DNA of 64,000 nucleotides from Talaromyces rugulosus (GCF_013368755.1 NC_049562.1:3720001-3784000); one strand, 5' to 3'. Positions 1 to 12,895 are shown, counted from the first letter of the stretch. The notes: generated by a model not told the origin, from the sequence alone. Made by a program: numbers and translations.

Positions 1-3000
1 TGGTCCGTGTCCATTGTATTGAGTCCGGCGTTTTGTTGATTGACGACTGTGGATGCCACGTCTATCTTGAATCGTTGCAGACTTGAAAAAAAAAAGTTAG
101 CAAAAAATCATTACTAAAATGGGGGAACAGAATAATAAACTTACTTCAAAATCTTTTCCTCCAGGGTGCCTCTGGTAATCAAGCGATAGACATTCACCAC
201 CTTCTTTTGACCAATCCGGTGAGCCCGGTCCATGGCTTGGATATCCTTCTGAGGATTCCAATCATGTTCCACGAAAATGACCGTATCTGCTCCAGTAAGG
301 TTAAGTCCCAACCCACCAACACTTGTTGTGAGTAGCAAGACATCGTAACTAGGATCGGTGTTGAACTGGTTGACAATGTTCTGGCGCTTCGTCGCCTCGA
401 CACTTCCATCTAGCCTCAGGTATTGAACAGAAGGAAGCATTTTCTTCAATACATCCTCCTGCACAATATCAAGCATCTCTTTCATCTGACAGAAAATGAG
501 AGCTCGGTGTGGACTGACATAGCTTGCACCGGTGTCTAGCTCACCTTCAGTGTTGGGATCAACACCGATACCACAGTCGACCAAAAGATCACGCAATGCT
601 GCAAGCTTGGGCGCGTGGGAAATATCTCGAAGGTTGGAATGTTTTGACCCAAGCCACTTTTGGACGTCTTCATACTGCTTGTGACCCTCTTTGATCACCA
701 AGGCCGGGGAATTGCAAAGACGGCGCATGTATTGAAGAGCCTGGAAAATATGTTCCTTGGCAGCCTTTTCAGCAGAGCCCATCTTGTTTGCTAGGTCTTT
801 CTGCTCCTTCTTGCTGAAGTCTTCGAACAGTTTCCTCTGTAGGTCACTTGGATCACAGTAGTAGTTCTGCAAGATCTTAGGAGGCAGGTCGTTCAGAACT
901 TCTTCCTTTAGGCGGCGCAACAAGAATGGAAGAACTTGTTTATGCAGAGCCTCGATGGCCAATGCGCCCGCCTCTTGCTCTTTCGACGATGATTTGCTGA
1001 ATCGGCTGGCCGCGATTGGTTTTGCGAATCGATCCAAGAACACCTTCTCTGTGCCCAAGAAACCAGGCATCAAGAAATCGAACAATGACCAGAGCTCCAG
1101 AACGTTGTTTTGAATTGGTGTTCCAGATAGAATCAGACGGTGGTTGCTAACAAGTCGCTTGACTGCCAATGTGATCTTCGCTTTGGGATTTTTGATAAGA
1201 TGACCTTCATCAAGAACGCAATAGTTCCAGCTCATGGGGGCGAACACATCGCTATCATTTCTGCAAATATCGTAAGAGGTGATAATGATATCTGCTTCTT
1301 CCAGTTGTCCCCGTAGTTTTCCACGCTCCACAGGCGGACCAACATAGGCAACGCAGCTAAGGAACGGCGCATACTGTTTAATCTCTTGTTGCCAATGACC
1401 GGACAGAGTGGGAGGACATATGATCAACGAAGGTAATTTTCGAACTTCAGGTGCTTGGGTCCGAGCAAATTCTTCTGCGCGCATATGGTGATCACTAGCC
1501 ACAATACACAGAGTTTGAAGTGTTTTTCCGAGACCCATATCATCACAGAGAATACCATGCAGGTGATAGCGATTGAGAAAGGCAAGCCAGTTGACTCCGT
1601 CTTGCTGGTATGAACGTAATTCCGCTTTAATTGCGACGGGAATTTCAAAAGGTTCCACCTTGCGGACATCCAACATTTGTGACATGAATTTCCTTTCGCG
1701 GTCTCGTCCCTTTAGAAGCTCTTCCGACAAACCTGGTGGGTCTGGAATACCCGCTTCGAGCGGAACAAGCTTGACCAAAGTAGCAAACGATGTTGTTGCA
1801 AGTAGCCGCACATCGTTGTCAGAGTCACTCATGCGTCCGAGAACAGGAACGATGAGGAAGATCACATAAGGCAGTATTCCGTCTTCCATCACGTGGATCA
1901 AATGATAGATGCACTCAACAGCGCCTTGACGATAATGGGTATCCAAAGCGTTGTTGACAGTAGGAAGTACTTTTTCTACCAACATTGTCATTCCTTCCAC
2001 AGTAATGACGCTGCAAATCGTGGCAAAGCATTTGGCGGCAGCGTATCGAATGACTGAAAGCTCGCATTGGAGGGACCTCGCAATTATTGGCATGATGTTG
2101 ATAACCCAGGGGTACAGACCAGTGTCGAACTTTGGCAAAAGAGCCCGAAGTGTTGATAGACCATCTACAACCTCTTGGCCCAACTCGTTCTCCGGGTCGC
2201 GAATATTTTCAGGTAGATCACCAGCGAGAGCTTCATGCAGAGGACGTTCAATCAAAGCTGCGAGGTTAGGAACCTTTTCAAAAAGTTGGCTGCCAAACTT
2301 GGCCGCCAACTGCTCAAGAGCCTCTTTCGCTCCGCGTCGCATGATTCTGGCTTCTTTGGCTTCCCGTTCGAATTTTGCGGCATCCACATGATCTCTGCGA
2401 TCTTCTTCCTTGCGCAAGGAAAGTATGGACTTGTCAAGATGAGCATTGTGATGGAACTCGGGCGTTTCAGATGTATCCACACAGCAGTATTTAACCAAGT
2501 TGCCAATGACCTTGTCAACCGGGCCTCTCTTCGTGGCTGCCGTGTAATAGTCGATGAGACTGACAATTGCTAATGCAGAACGTTGTTGCAGTTCGCCGTT
2601 TTCTTCTTTCTTGATGCTATCCATCATTCCCTTGATGATATGGCTTGGTTTCTTAGGAATATCTTGTAAGGCAACCAGAGCACCGGCTGTAGCAGCACGA
2701 ACGCGGGTGTCCCTCTGCTCTTTGATGATCTTGGCCTCTTCTATTGCGGATTCAGCGCTGGCCCTGGTATCATTCAAGACTTGAAGAGCAGTAACACGTT
2801 GAGCAGGGGCAAGTCCCTTTTTGAGTCGTTCGAAATCTGGCCCGACAACCTTTTCAGCATCGTTGATGGAGAAGGCATTAGGACCGGCTTCGCTATCACC
2901 CTGAACAACCACAGCCAAAGTAGGCAGTCGCGCAGAGGGAACATGAGCGTGGTCTCTGAATGCATTCAATAGAGAATGACATTGTGCCCGGGTGATCTGT

Positions 3001-5684
3001 AGGTAGCAGGCGATATCACTGTACCAGGCCGGTCGTTCAGCTTCAATAATTGGACGCAACCATTCGCATAGCGATGCCGTATATTTGCCTCCAGAACCGA
3101 CAAGTTTGGCATACTCTTCGATAATCATTGCAGCTGAAAGCTGTGATGAGGATGCAGGCCAGTTGAGTCCGCTAATGATAGTTTGCCAGAGACTAGGAAG
3201 GTCCTTGGAGTCCCAGATAGACAGAAGCTGGCCCAAAGCTCGAGTAGCATATATCTTTGATCGAACCATGGTGTCGATACCAACCAAGTCAATATCGCCT
3301 TGAAGCATGTGACCATCCACGTTATGCGTAGTTGGCGGTGGTGCTTCTTTCTTCTCGGACTTCTTGCGACGGCCTTTTCCGGATTCGGATGCAGTGGGGG
3401 GTGATGATTTTCGGCCTGGCGCCACGGCCAACGTATAAGCAACACCAGATGGTTTGATAAATAGAGAGGCGTTCATGGGGATTGGGTAGCGAGGGACACC
3501 AAAAGGACCCATGGTCAAAGAAATAAGAGGGCTGATCTGCGAGCCCAAGTCTTCTGATGAAAAGAGATCGCGGGAGTCGAGAGCTTTTAATAGATCGGAC
3601 CATACTTGAAGCGAGAGTTTCAAGACACCCTCGTTCCGCTCCACCAGGAGATTTTGAAAGATCAAGCGCATGGCTTTCCCATCGACCCAGGCATTGGACC
3701 CTTCGCCCTCTAGTTGTAAAAATGTTGTGAGAGCTCGGAGCACGGCCAGTCGAACACTGGTGATTGTGTGCCTGAGGAAAGGGTAAAGCCGTGGCACGAG
3801 GTTACCGAATGAGGCTTCAGGATCATCGGCAGCATTGTTTTTCATTGCCTCGAGAACCTGTGGGAATGTGCAGAGCTTTGCCAGCAAGTCCATGACCGAG
3901 CCAGTACTGGCACTCAAGTCGTCTTGTAGATTTGACAAACACTCCCATACGATGTTGATGAGAGCGCTTAGAGTGCCTTGGCGAGAGGTGACAATCTCCT
4001 CGGCGATAGGGACTAGCGTTGCTGCGCTGACAGCGCGCACATCATCGTCAAAGTCGGCCAAGCCTTTCATTACAGATTCCAGGACGCCATCCATCATTCT
4101 AGGATCCTTCACCAAAACGTCTTTGCGAACAGCTACCAGATACCTGAGGCCGATCATTCCTCCATGACAGACCTCCCAAATAGGACGTTCCAGCCCAAAG
4201 TCCTTGAGCATAATGATGCGATGGAGTATTTCGTAAACTAGGATGACTGATTTGGAGGGCAAATGAGAAAGAACGGCACCCAGTGTTTGGCCGACAGCCT
4301 CGCGAATCGGGGCGACAACGTTGTCTGAGATGTAATCTCCGAAGCGGTCGAGCATAAAGACGCAAAGAAGTCGACTAGCCAGATCATCAAGCCACTTGCG
4401 ATTGGAGGCATTGTTTTCGGCTCTTGACTTGCCAAGCATTCGGCCAGCCCCAGCGCCCTGGACTCGAACGACTTCACGGAGACCCATTGCAGAACCATGA
4501 CGAATCTCCCAGCTGGGATCAAAGAGATCGACCATGAGAAACTCGCACATGCGCTCATACGGCCATTCCATGCCATCTTCCTCGGCCTCGGTTTGGATGA
4601 TGGGCTTTTCGGGAACAATTGGTCCCTTGAACTCGGAGACTATTTTGCTGTCGTCGTCGAGGCCCTCGCGATCAAGAGAGAAATAGTCGGCTTTTTTGTC
4701 GCCTTCTTCTTCGGCGATTTCTGATTTTACCGGATGCGGAGTCATTGCTGTTGACGGGGTAGTTGGGTAGTCTGAAGCTCTGCGCGAGGAGGAAAGGTCA
4801 ACAACTCTGACCTTGTTAGCACCAAGTTTCGCGTTCTGCTTGTTCTTGCGCTTTAGCTGGTTGAGTTGGCGTTTGCTTAATCCAGACTCGTCGCCATTGG
4901 CGGGCTCGTTGGCGCTTCCATTCTGAATGCTATTTTTCCGCGACGGAGGAGGAGGGGGGAGCTTTTCGGCCGCCTTGGAGGCTGAGGCGGAGCGGATTGC
5001 AAAGTCGCTCTCCTCAATGAGATCGCTTTCGAGATACTCGCCTGCCAGACCGAGCCGGGCGTTCAATGTTTTCTTTTGGTGCTGCAGGCGTGTAGCAGGA
5101 TCCATGGCGGCAATGGCATATTCATACTCTTTGCCGGCGCTTCCTAGCAGCTTCTTTCCCAGTTTCAGAATGGAGCCCACGTCGAGAGTGTCCAATTTGA
5201 GAAGGTCGTCTTGTTGTAGTTGGAGAGGCAGAGGCTCTTCTGATTTGATTTCGACAGCTTCCTCGCCATCTTCTTCTTCGTCGCCAGGCTTCTTGAGCTC
5301 CAGGCCATCGTCCTCGTTGGGATCGAAGGGCTCAGCATTTGCCGCCACGAGGCCAATGGCCTTGGCGGCGGCGGTCCGAGTATCCCATGACTTGGATCTC
5401 AGATATGGCAGGATTCTTCCCAAGAGGTTAAAGAGTTCGTCTGGATGGGCCTTTTGGACATCAGCCAGCTGCTGGGCTGCAGTGTTGCGGATGACCGAGG
5501 TGCTGCCAGTTTCCAGGAGACTATAGGGTTGGTCAGTGTATCACTTCTTTGGGTATAACATGATGTAAGCAGAGGATAGACTCACGTGACAAGCCGGTCA
5601 AGCCTAGGCCCAGAGAGGTTAGCGTATCGTCTCGAGACCCAAAGGGGGATAGCGGCGCTGGCAGTATACTCACCTGGAAGTCAT
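1..5684 (-). CDS. mot1: Mot1, TATA-binding-protein-associated Snf2 ATPase (3' end outside window)
   Basis: Mot1/BTAF1 uses ATP to strip TBP from DNA in the nucleus. Exons: 5684-5674, 5603-5586, 5520-145 and 81-1 (cut by the window edge). The first two exons are only 11 and 18 nt; spliced, they give MTSRLDRLVT, the usual Mot1 start, which fixes the ATG at 5684. About 1,828 residues are visible. Residues 1 to about 1250 are a HEAT-repeat region with an internal Lys/Glu-rich, low-complexity linker. The Snf2 core follows: Walker A DDMGLGKT near residue 1336, DEGH box near 1446, and helicase motif VI (MDRAHRIGQKK) near 1777. The last visible exon joins EEKIL to LQRFKIDVAS, the conserved continuation. 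No frame breaks were seen. Family assignment is near certain; only the extreme C-terminus is missing. Confidence 0.96.
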
Positions 5685-6985
5685 GGCGTCGGCTCGCTAT
5701 CTATAAGCTTGCAGCAGCCCCTGCAGGACGTGGAGAGGGCGAGCGATTCGATGTGCCACAGGCAGGGCCAGGAGTGCGGGAAAGAGAGATGCGCATGCAG
5801 TTAATCATTGGAGACGGAAGTGAAGAACTGGTGAGTCAAACTGCTGGAGATGTCCATATGTATGGCCGGACAGGGACAAGTTTGGGATGAAGCGGCGCGC
5901 AAGGGATTGGTTGACAAAGTCGCAAAGCAAAGAGCTCGAGTCCGAAATGGGGAAGGGGATTAGGGGATGGTATCAGATGAAAATAAGAAAGCAATTAATA
6001 AAGCGGTCGGGGAGGTAAAGAAAAGGCAAATAGCGCTTTTTTAGCCAGGCCGGGTGGAGAGACACACAAAACTGACGTTGGCGCCGCAGCAGAGCGAGCG
6101 TGGAAAGAAGCGGACGGAGGCGACTTTGACCTGTTTATATCATCGCCCGTCGTTGGCCCGGCGCGTCCTGCGAAAGAGCGCGGCAGCCGCTAGCGCCGCT
6201 TCGGGCTAGCGCCTCCGCGCGGATCAGCAAGCTTTTTTTTGTGTGCGCTGCGTCACGTGACGCTCGCTCGGACGGGACAATGCCATCATGGCTATGTGCG
6301 ATGTGGCCTCTTGAGTCTTGACCACCTGCATGATTCTTCCTGCTTGCTCCGACGCACCAATTCTCCTAGTAGTGATGAAGCCTCGCGTGGCTGGTTCCGC
6401 CCAGATCCGTCGCTGGCTGACGGACGCTTTGACCGCTCACTTGCGCCTTACTCTTCTGGTCTCTTTCAAGACAGCATTTGAAGACGCCTCCATTCTTAAC
6501 TGAGAGACTCTGCGTGATTCTATGTCATGATTCTATGATTTGAACAGTGCACAACGCCGTTACTACTCCTCTAACAAACAAACGTGGCCGAGGCCTGTGC
6601 AACGATATCAAAAACATGTAAATACGCCCAATCGCCACAATTCGACTTTGTCAAAGACCATCGAACAGTCAGAAATTTCAATCCAAAATGAACTACAATA
6701 CGCAGACAGTTCCTTGCATGTCGGGCATTGTTTATGCCACCCTTGATATGACCAAGTCAAGGACCCCGTAATGACCCTGTAATGCAACATTGAATCCTAC
6801 ACAACCATCAAAGCCAGGCACTCCCAGTGGAAAAAAAAAACCACTTAGGTAATAACATTCAAGGCAAATGGCCAAAAACAAACGAGTCTTATTGTGAAAT
6901 CATTCTGTACAATGTTGGCCAAGCTGTCGACCGATAAAGAAGCAACGCCCGCCAACATACCACTCTAGTCGTACTTCCCAGCGCC
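5685..6985. other. Intergenic region between mot1 start and NDUFS5 3' end
   Basis: This holds the mot1 promoter and leader (right of 5684) and the 3' flank of the NDUFS5 gene. A GC-rich patch at 6120-6220 contains a 9-bp direct repeat GCTAGCGCC (6189-6197 and 6205-6213). A CACGTG-type palindrome (tcacgtga) lies at about 6252-6259. Short open frames at 6239-6503 have no recognisable family and no splice support, so I do not call a gene. Confidence 0.5.
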
Positions 6986-7550
6986 TCATGAGCCCAGAAC
7001 CTTTCTTGTGTCTTCTTCCTTGCCTAGTAAGCCCAGATTTCGGAGTTCTTCTGCCTTGGGTTCGTTTTCTCTGGCAAAGCCCGCCTCGGCTTTGCGGTAT
7101 GCCGCTTGGATTTTCTTTGCCCGGACAACCTAAGAACAGTTAGACAGATAAAACAAAGTAACAAAGTCGTGTCGTAGGCAATAAAATTTTCAATGAAAGC
7201 GTCGCAATGGTATCGAGAGTAGAACGGGAGTATAAACGAGAGTCCATTGTTCCTAACGTACCTCCTTGGTGTGGTGAAGGCACTCGGTGTAATCCTCTAG
7301 AGCTGGAATGCATTTCTTCTTGCCTTCCACGCCCTCTCCGCCATTGACAACGTAGCAGCCGAGAAGTTCCTGCCAAAAGGCATAACAGCGCGAGGGGCCT
7401 GTTTCGCAATGATGATGTTAGCTCCGTTGTCTGTCTCGCATGGGGTCACAGCTGCAATGCGCAGCCAATTGAGCGGCGCGTGAAACAAGCAAGAAATGTC
7501 CGCACGTAAAAGTAAAACTTACCGCCATTGAGACCAAAGCCGGATGCCAT
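6986..7550 (-). CDS. NADH:ubiquinone oxidoreductase subunit NDUFS5-like (complex I, twin CX9C)
   Basis: Accessory subunit of mitochondrial complex I, exposed to the intermembrane space. Three exons (7550-7523, 7398-7262, 7129-6986) encode 102 residues, starting MASGFGLNGG and ending RKVLGS. The spliced protein has a twin CX9C motif: C14-C24 (CYAFWQELLGC) and C39-C49 (CIPALEDYTEC). This is the hallmark of Mia40-imported NDUFS5/CHCH proteins and matches the length of fungal homologues. The ATG at 7550 is chosen because this N-terminus is the conserved one in the family. An in-frame ATG 29 codons upstream (7637) is open and could make a longer form. The gene is divergent from SEC39 with 225 nt between the start codons. 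Splice sites are GT..AG and restore one continuous frame. Confidence 0.92.
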
Positions 7551-7775
7551 TTTCGATTCGTAGGTGGGAGCAAAGTCGAGCAGCGAGGGCTTTCGTGAAG
7601 GGGGTGTAGCAGGTTGGGAGGTTTGAGGTTCCGGCACGGGCGTCGGTGGGTCCCCCGGCTCAGGCCTGCGGTTGGCTTAGCGGCATCGATTGTCATTCCT
7701 CGATAGTTGACAACTTGACACTAATTATACAGCTCGAGGCCACTTTTTTTTTCGCTTCATGAACCTTCCCCCAGC
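7551..7775. promoter_or_regulatory. Short shared divergent promoter NDUFS5 / SEC39
   Basis: The 225 nt between the two start codons must hold both leaders and both core promoters. A T9 tract (7745-7753) lies just upstream of the SEC39 ATG. Reading leftwards, the NDUFS5 frame stays open to 7637, so the leader of that gene may be partly translated. No TATA box is evident. Confidence 0.55.
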
Positions 7776-10700
7776 ATGGCAGACCTTTCCAGTCTGTCCG
7801 ATGCGCAGACCATCCTGCTAGCCTGCGAGCTCTGTGCAGCTGGCAATGTGAACCCACTGCCTCGCCTGCACCAGCAGTTTCCTACGTCACTCACCACAGA
7901 GCGCCTGTTCCGCATCATCCTGTCCTTTTTGCCAGAAACCACACCTCCGTCGCTCTACACACCGATCCTCGAGGACATCGACCGGAACGAACTCTCAGAA
8001 AACAGCAATGGGCCAGTCGACGTGTCCTCCATCAAAGAGGCCAAGGAAGCAGAGGCCCGGAGACGCGTTCGGCAGCTACGATTGCTCCCTCTAAAATACC
8101 ATTCGGGGGAGAGTGCAACCGATGATCTTTTGACGGAATTCATCATCCATCGCGCTCACAAGATAGATGCCGAGACCGGCTTGCAGACTTTTATTTTGGA
8201 GCTATTGTTGCCATTCTACGATCGCTCGGAAACCCTTCGGCGATATCTGGTGTCTTTAATACTACCGCTCTTGCGGGCCAACTACGAATACTACCCCGAG
8301 CGAGAGGAGAAGCTATCTCTTGATGTATTCGATTCCTTGGACACGGCTACCAGCATCAATTTGCTGCTTTCGATGACCGCTTCCAACGCGACTGCAATCG
8401 ATCTGGGGAAAAACCTGAGGGGACTAGCTGGGCCGTGGATTTCTGGACGAATACAATCCAAAAGACGAAAACTTAGTCATGCAGGCTCAACTGCTGGAGT
8501 CAACGACTTGTCAGCACACTGGCAGATTGTGAATGAATGGCTATTGTCTCGTAGTCTGGTGGAGTTTGAAACCGTAGCTCGCGGTATTATCGACTGGGAC
8601 GGCCCTGGAGATGTGGACTCGGGCGGTTATTTGCCGGAAGACGATACTTCAGAGGAAATAGATGCAATAAAAAGATCCTACGGGCAAGCGGCACTTGCCA
8701 TCGTCTATGCGACAGACCTTGGCAGGGGCTCGCTTGAAAGTTCCTTCCAGATCACATCCAAAGTGGAAAGTCTGCTTGGGCTTGATAGCAATTTGCAGAT
8801 CAAATTCGATGCCGAGCAACTACCCCTGTTTGACGTCGATGTTAAAATGCTTTCAACGGCATCCAAAGCATTGTTGTTGCAGAACGCCCTGTTGAAACCC
8901 AACAACTCTCTCACTGTCCCGACGCCTCAGTCTGTCGGCTTTCTTCAAATACTACTCGTCTCTTTGCGAGTGTTGCGTGCTTATGGGTACAACACTTCGT
9001 GCAGATCCGCTGCGACGGTCTGTCTGCAGAATGGCGAGGAGGCGCAGGCATTGGAGATGCACGGCGTCATAAACATGATTGCCAAACAAGCAAAACCTGG
9101 TCAGGATTGGAGAAAGATTCGCGAGCAGATACTATGGCTCCAAGACTGGCGTGGCTTGCATAGTACTTCGGACCAGGCAAAGTCTGAATATCATGGTCTC
9201 TTTTGGAGAGTTTCTCGGGCTGCTGTAGAAACAGAAATTCTCAGAGCGATGATGACTGCAGGAGGTAAGTTTTTGTTGAGTGTCTAATCAGAACAGACTA
9301 ACATTAAATAGAATACCAAGTGGCCACGGAGATATATACTGGAGACGAGTCCCCTCTTGATTTGACACAGGTTGAAACAGCCGTTGTAGAAACCATCATA
9401 TCCTTCTACGACACCGCTAGCAACGGCAACAAAACGCGTGGTAAGATGAAGAGAGCAGTTGATACGTAAGCCACTCGCCGATGAACATTTGTGTTGAAGT
9501 GAAAATGACACTAATATGATGATTTTCAAAAAAACAGTCTCAGGGCATTCCAGTCCCAATTTCCAAACGCCAAGTCACTTCAAGAACTCGCAGCCCTTAT
9601 TTCAGCAACCCATGCCTTGTCATTCTATTCTTTGACATTGCAGCACGGCGTGCCTTTTCAACCCGTCAGCATTCGCGTGCACAGCGACCCGTTGTCCTTG
9701 ATCGAGACAGTTTTGGAGCAGAATTCAAAAAGCTACACCAAACTCGACGACCTCTTATCGATTGGAAGGCATTTCGTGGCCGCCGGTCTGCCTCTGCAAC
9801 TACCGGGCGATGACAACTCGACTCGGTGGTGGAAGTCGAAACTGTCACAGGAACAAAAATCCCTCCTCGCCGAGAAGCGTATCGTGTCAATGGCGGTGTC
9901 GTCGGCACTGGCATCTGACGATTTTGGCACTGCATACTCTTATATCCTCACGCGCCTCACGCCGCCTTCACTAATGCCAACTTCGTCGTCGTCGTCGTCA
10001 TCATCATCCCCCATCGAAGACAACATCTCCTGGCGAGCCGCCTACAACGCCGGACGCCACCGCTCAACAACCACATCATCATCATCGCCATCAACATCAA
10101 CACCAAACGACCAAACACACCTAACCGCGCAAATCTCAGTCCTCTCACAACGCCTCGAACTCCTCTCCCTCGCCCTCGTCCTCGCCCCGACCGCCGACCC
10201 TCTACCGGAGATCCTTGGCGCCTGGCGCCGTTGCGACGAAGAACTCTCCACCCTGCGCGACCAGGAAAACCAAGAAGCCGAAGAATGGGACCGGAAAGGC
10301 GACATTACTGCTACTACTACTACTACTACCAGCATTCTGCCTGGCGGCTTCGGCCCCACAGACCGCGAACTCGACGCCTACGAAAACGAGCGCCAACAAC
10401 AAACCCGGCGCGCGCGGGCTCGCAATCATCTAGCTGGCACCAGCAATAATTCCTATGAGGAAGCGCCAATGGGACTCTTTGACGTTGCGCGCGGCGCTGC
10501 ACGTGCGTTTAGCAAGAACATTCCATTGCAGACGGGTGGTGCTCGCTCTGGCTCTATTACTTCCCCTGCTGCTGCTGCCCCTAACACTACTACTACTTCC
10601 CCCGGAGAGCACTTTTCCTCTAGCAGAAGCAGTAGCGAATTCCTCAGCCGGTCTACAGAATTTGGTGAAGGTGAAGATCGCGTGCGGAAACGGGATATGG

Positions 10701-10789
10701 TGAGTAACATGGTCACAGGCGGGTTGGCGAGTGGGATTGGATGGGTGTTGGGCGCGCAGCCGGTGAATAATAATGATGATAATCGATGA
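7776..10789 (+). CDS. sec39: Sec39-domain protein, Dsl1 tethering complex subunit
   Basis: Sec39 (NBAS in animals) is a helical subunit of the Dsl1 complex, which tethers COPI vesicles to the ER for Golgi-to-ER traffic. Exons 7776-9264, 9312-9465 and 9538-10789 encode 964 residues; both introns (47 and 72 nt) restore the frame. The N-terminal segment around RLFRIILSFLPETTPP (residues about 46-61) is the typical start of the Sec39 domain, and the long, mostly helical body matches family size. In the last exon the conserved sequence is interrupted by Ser-rich and Thr-rich runs (10 kb region, coded by TCG/TCA and ACT repeats), which look like microsatellite expansions in loops. The C-terminus is Asn/Asp-rich. 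No membrane segment is seen, as expected for a peripheral ER protein. Identification rests on sequence pattern only. Confidence 0.82.
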
Positions 10790-11220
10790 TGACGATGATG
10801 ATGATAATATGAAAGCTAAAGGGGTTACATGTATGTATATAAGAACCTATGACTATGTTTTTTTTTTTTTTTTTAAATGCCAATTTAAATACGCCTACCA
10901 TGTTTCAACAGTTATGTATAGAAGCTTGAATCATTATCAACAACAAATTCTCCCGAAAATCGCAGAGAATTAAAAAAAAAAAAAAAAACATTTATGCAGA
11001 AAGGTAAACAATGACAAAATACAAACGCCAAGGGGGAGAAAAAATGAATGAGCGCTTGGCGTGAGAATGATGGGATGAATGATTTTCGAAACAGAAACAA
11101 AAAAAGACCAATCGTTGGCTCGTCAATATGATATCCAAAATTCACTAGAAGAAACGACCAACTGTCGTGAATGGTGGGCCGTTATAGGTATATAGAGTGG
11201 TTAAAGACGTAGGTTTCGGA
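10790..11220. other. Convergent 3' flanks of SEC39 and mkk2
   Basis: AT-rich, with a GAT repeat just after the SEC39 stop, a T16 run near 10858-10874 and an A17 run at 10973-10989. It probably holds both 3' UTRs. No coding signal. Confidence 0.5.
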
Positions 11221-12895
11221 CTACTCGGTCCATCCCCATACCTCCCTGATAAAGTTGGCCATCTTGACCTTTTTGGTTCTGATGTCCTGCATCCACGGAT
11301 GGTCCAGCATCCGCCAAGGGGTGGCTCGTCGCGGGGGGTCTTTTTCGAGACTGCAAGATGTGAGCAGATACCAAAAAGGTTAGAGTGAAAAGGGGGGGAA
11401 CTCACGAGCATTCAATAAAGTATTTGAAATTATCCGACCAGTGGATATTGTTCTCGGGCTCGTCTTTCAACCTTGGTATCGGTTGGCTGACAATGTATGT
11501 GAGAAGATCAATTAATCCAGCGCGAGGCTGCATTTCGGTCCCATCGGCAGGGAAAGGAAAGCGGTGTTGAGCGACTTCCAAAAGAGTCACTCCCAGAGAC
11601 CACACGTCTGACGTAATAGTATATGACTGGCCCGTAATCCGCTCAGGGGCCATATAGTACGAGGTGCCAATAAAAGTGTTGGCATCTCCCTTGGTTCCGA
11701 ATTCTCCGCTGACGCCGAAATCGCAAAGCTTGACCTGCCCGTTTCGGCACAACAGAATGTTGGACGGTTTGATGTCTATGGGTTGTGAGTAAGCTTGCTT
11801 ATATACTACTCGATATGAAGGAATTGCATACCTCGGTGGATAATCTTTCGGCTATGGAGGTAGGACAGTCCATTGAGAACGCCCTCGGCGACTTTGCCGA
11901 GTACTTTCTCGCCGGTCCTGCCACCCAGCTTCCTCACTTCACGGTAGATGCTGTCTAGACTACCACCCTCGCAAAACTCCATGGCAATGGAAATCGTGCC
12001 CGTCGATTTGTCCATGAAAGCTCCGTAGTAACGGCAAATATGTTCGGATGCGCAGTCTTTGTTGAAATTGAGTTCTCGGATAATCTGCTTCTTCACGTCG
12101 GGGTTTGGATCCGTAGTAATGATCTTGGAATTACAATTAGTTTTTGGTATGGACAATGAAAAAAAAAAAAAAAAAAAAAAAAAAACCTACTTTTAGGGCA
12201 AAAACAGTGTTGGCGCCTTTCAATTTGCATCTCGTGACTGCACCACCGGCACCTTCTCCAAGGCCGCCCAGTTCGTTGATTTTCTTCTGCTCACTGGCAG
12301 CCAACCATCCATCGTCGTCGAGGTCTTCGACGTCGAGAGGTCGACCCATGTCGAGGCTCAATTTATCGAGATCGGGCAACAGGCCGTTGACGCTGTTGTC
12401 TCTCTCCATGGATACTCCATTTTCTCGGTCAGAGTAAACCGAGCTGATTGCGGATGACGGATCGGGTGTTCCAGCTGGGTGACGAAGACCGCCCGTGGCA
12501 AAGGACAGGGTAGAATAGGAAGACGAAGAGGCGCTGGTCGGGCCGCTGTTTCTGCCGTCCGGGTGGATGTTGTTGCCAGATCTGGACAGACCATTGTCAG
12601 TCGAACCGCCGGTGGAAAGCGGTGCCAACTGAAGAATTGGCCTGCCATTGTCGCTCGATGCATTTGTATTGAGCATTGGTGTGCTTAATCGAAGCGGTGG
12701 TGGGCCAGGGCGGGTGGCGGAAGGTCGGGGCAGAGGGATGTCAGAGACGTTACTTGCTTCTCCTCCATTTGGTGGGTTGACTGGTCTCATACTGGGGGAC
12801 GGTGGGATTCCCAGAGTGAGCCTGGGTGTTCGCGAGCCACTGTTGCTCCGGGCGCCAGGCACCGGTGGCCTCAGAAGGGGTGCTGGCGAAGACAT
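11221..12895 (-). CDS. mkk2: MAP kinase kinase Mkk2 (cell wall integrity pathway)
   Basis: Mkk1/2-type MAPKK that relays the Pkc1-Bck1 signal to the Slt2/MpkA MAP kinase for cell-wall repair. Four exons (12895-12191, 12123-11832, 11775-11406, 11350-11221) encode 498 residues. The N-terminal 215 or so residues are Pro/Ser-rich and disordered. The kinase domain follows: Gly-rich loop [20 protein letters not shown]-type lysine in FALK at the exon 1/2 junction, HRDIKPSN catalytic loop (split by intron 2), DFG in [13 protein letters not shown], and the APE motif in [11 protein letters not shown]. The C-terminal WRMLDHPWM segment closes lobe C. The activation loop ([17 protein letters not shown]) is the version found in filamentous-fungal Mkk2. 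Intron 1 starts GTAGGT and runs straight into 27 Ts. Osmotic Pbs2 is less likely because its activation loop and N-terminus differ. Confidence 0.9.

Noticed and set aside
4927..5526. 199-codon Ser/Arg-rich frame opposite mot1
   Set aside because: Lies antisense to the mot1 coding exon and has no independent support.
11402..12895. Assignment of the MAPKK as Pbs2 (osmotic pathway)
   Set aside because: The N-terminal region and activation-loop sequence fit the Mkk1/2 group better; the Pbs2 N-terminus is longer and different.
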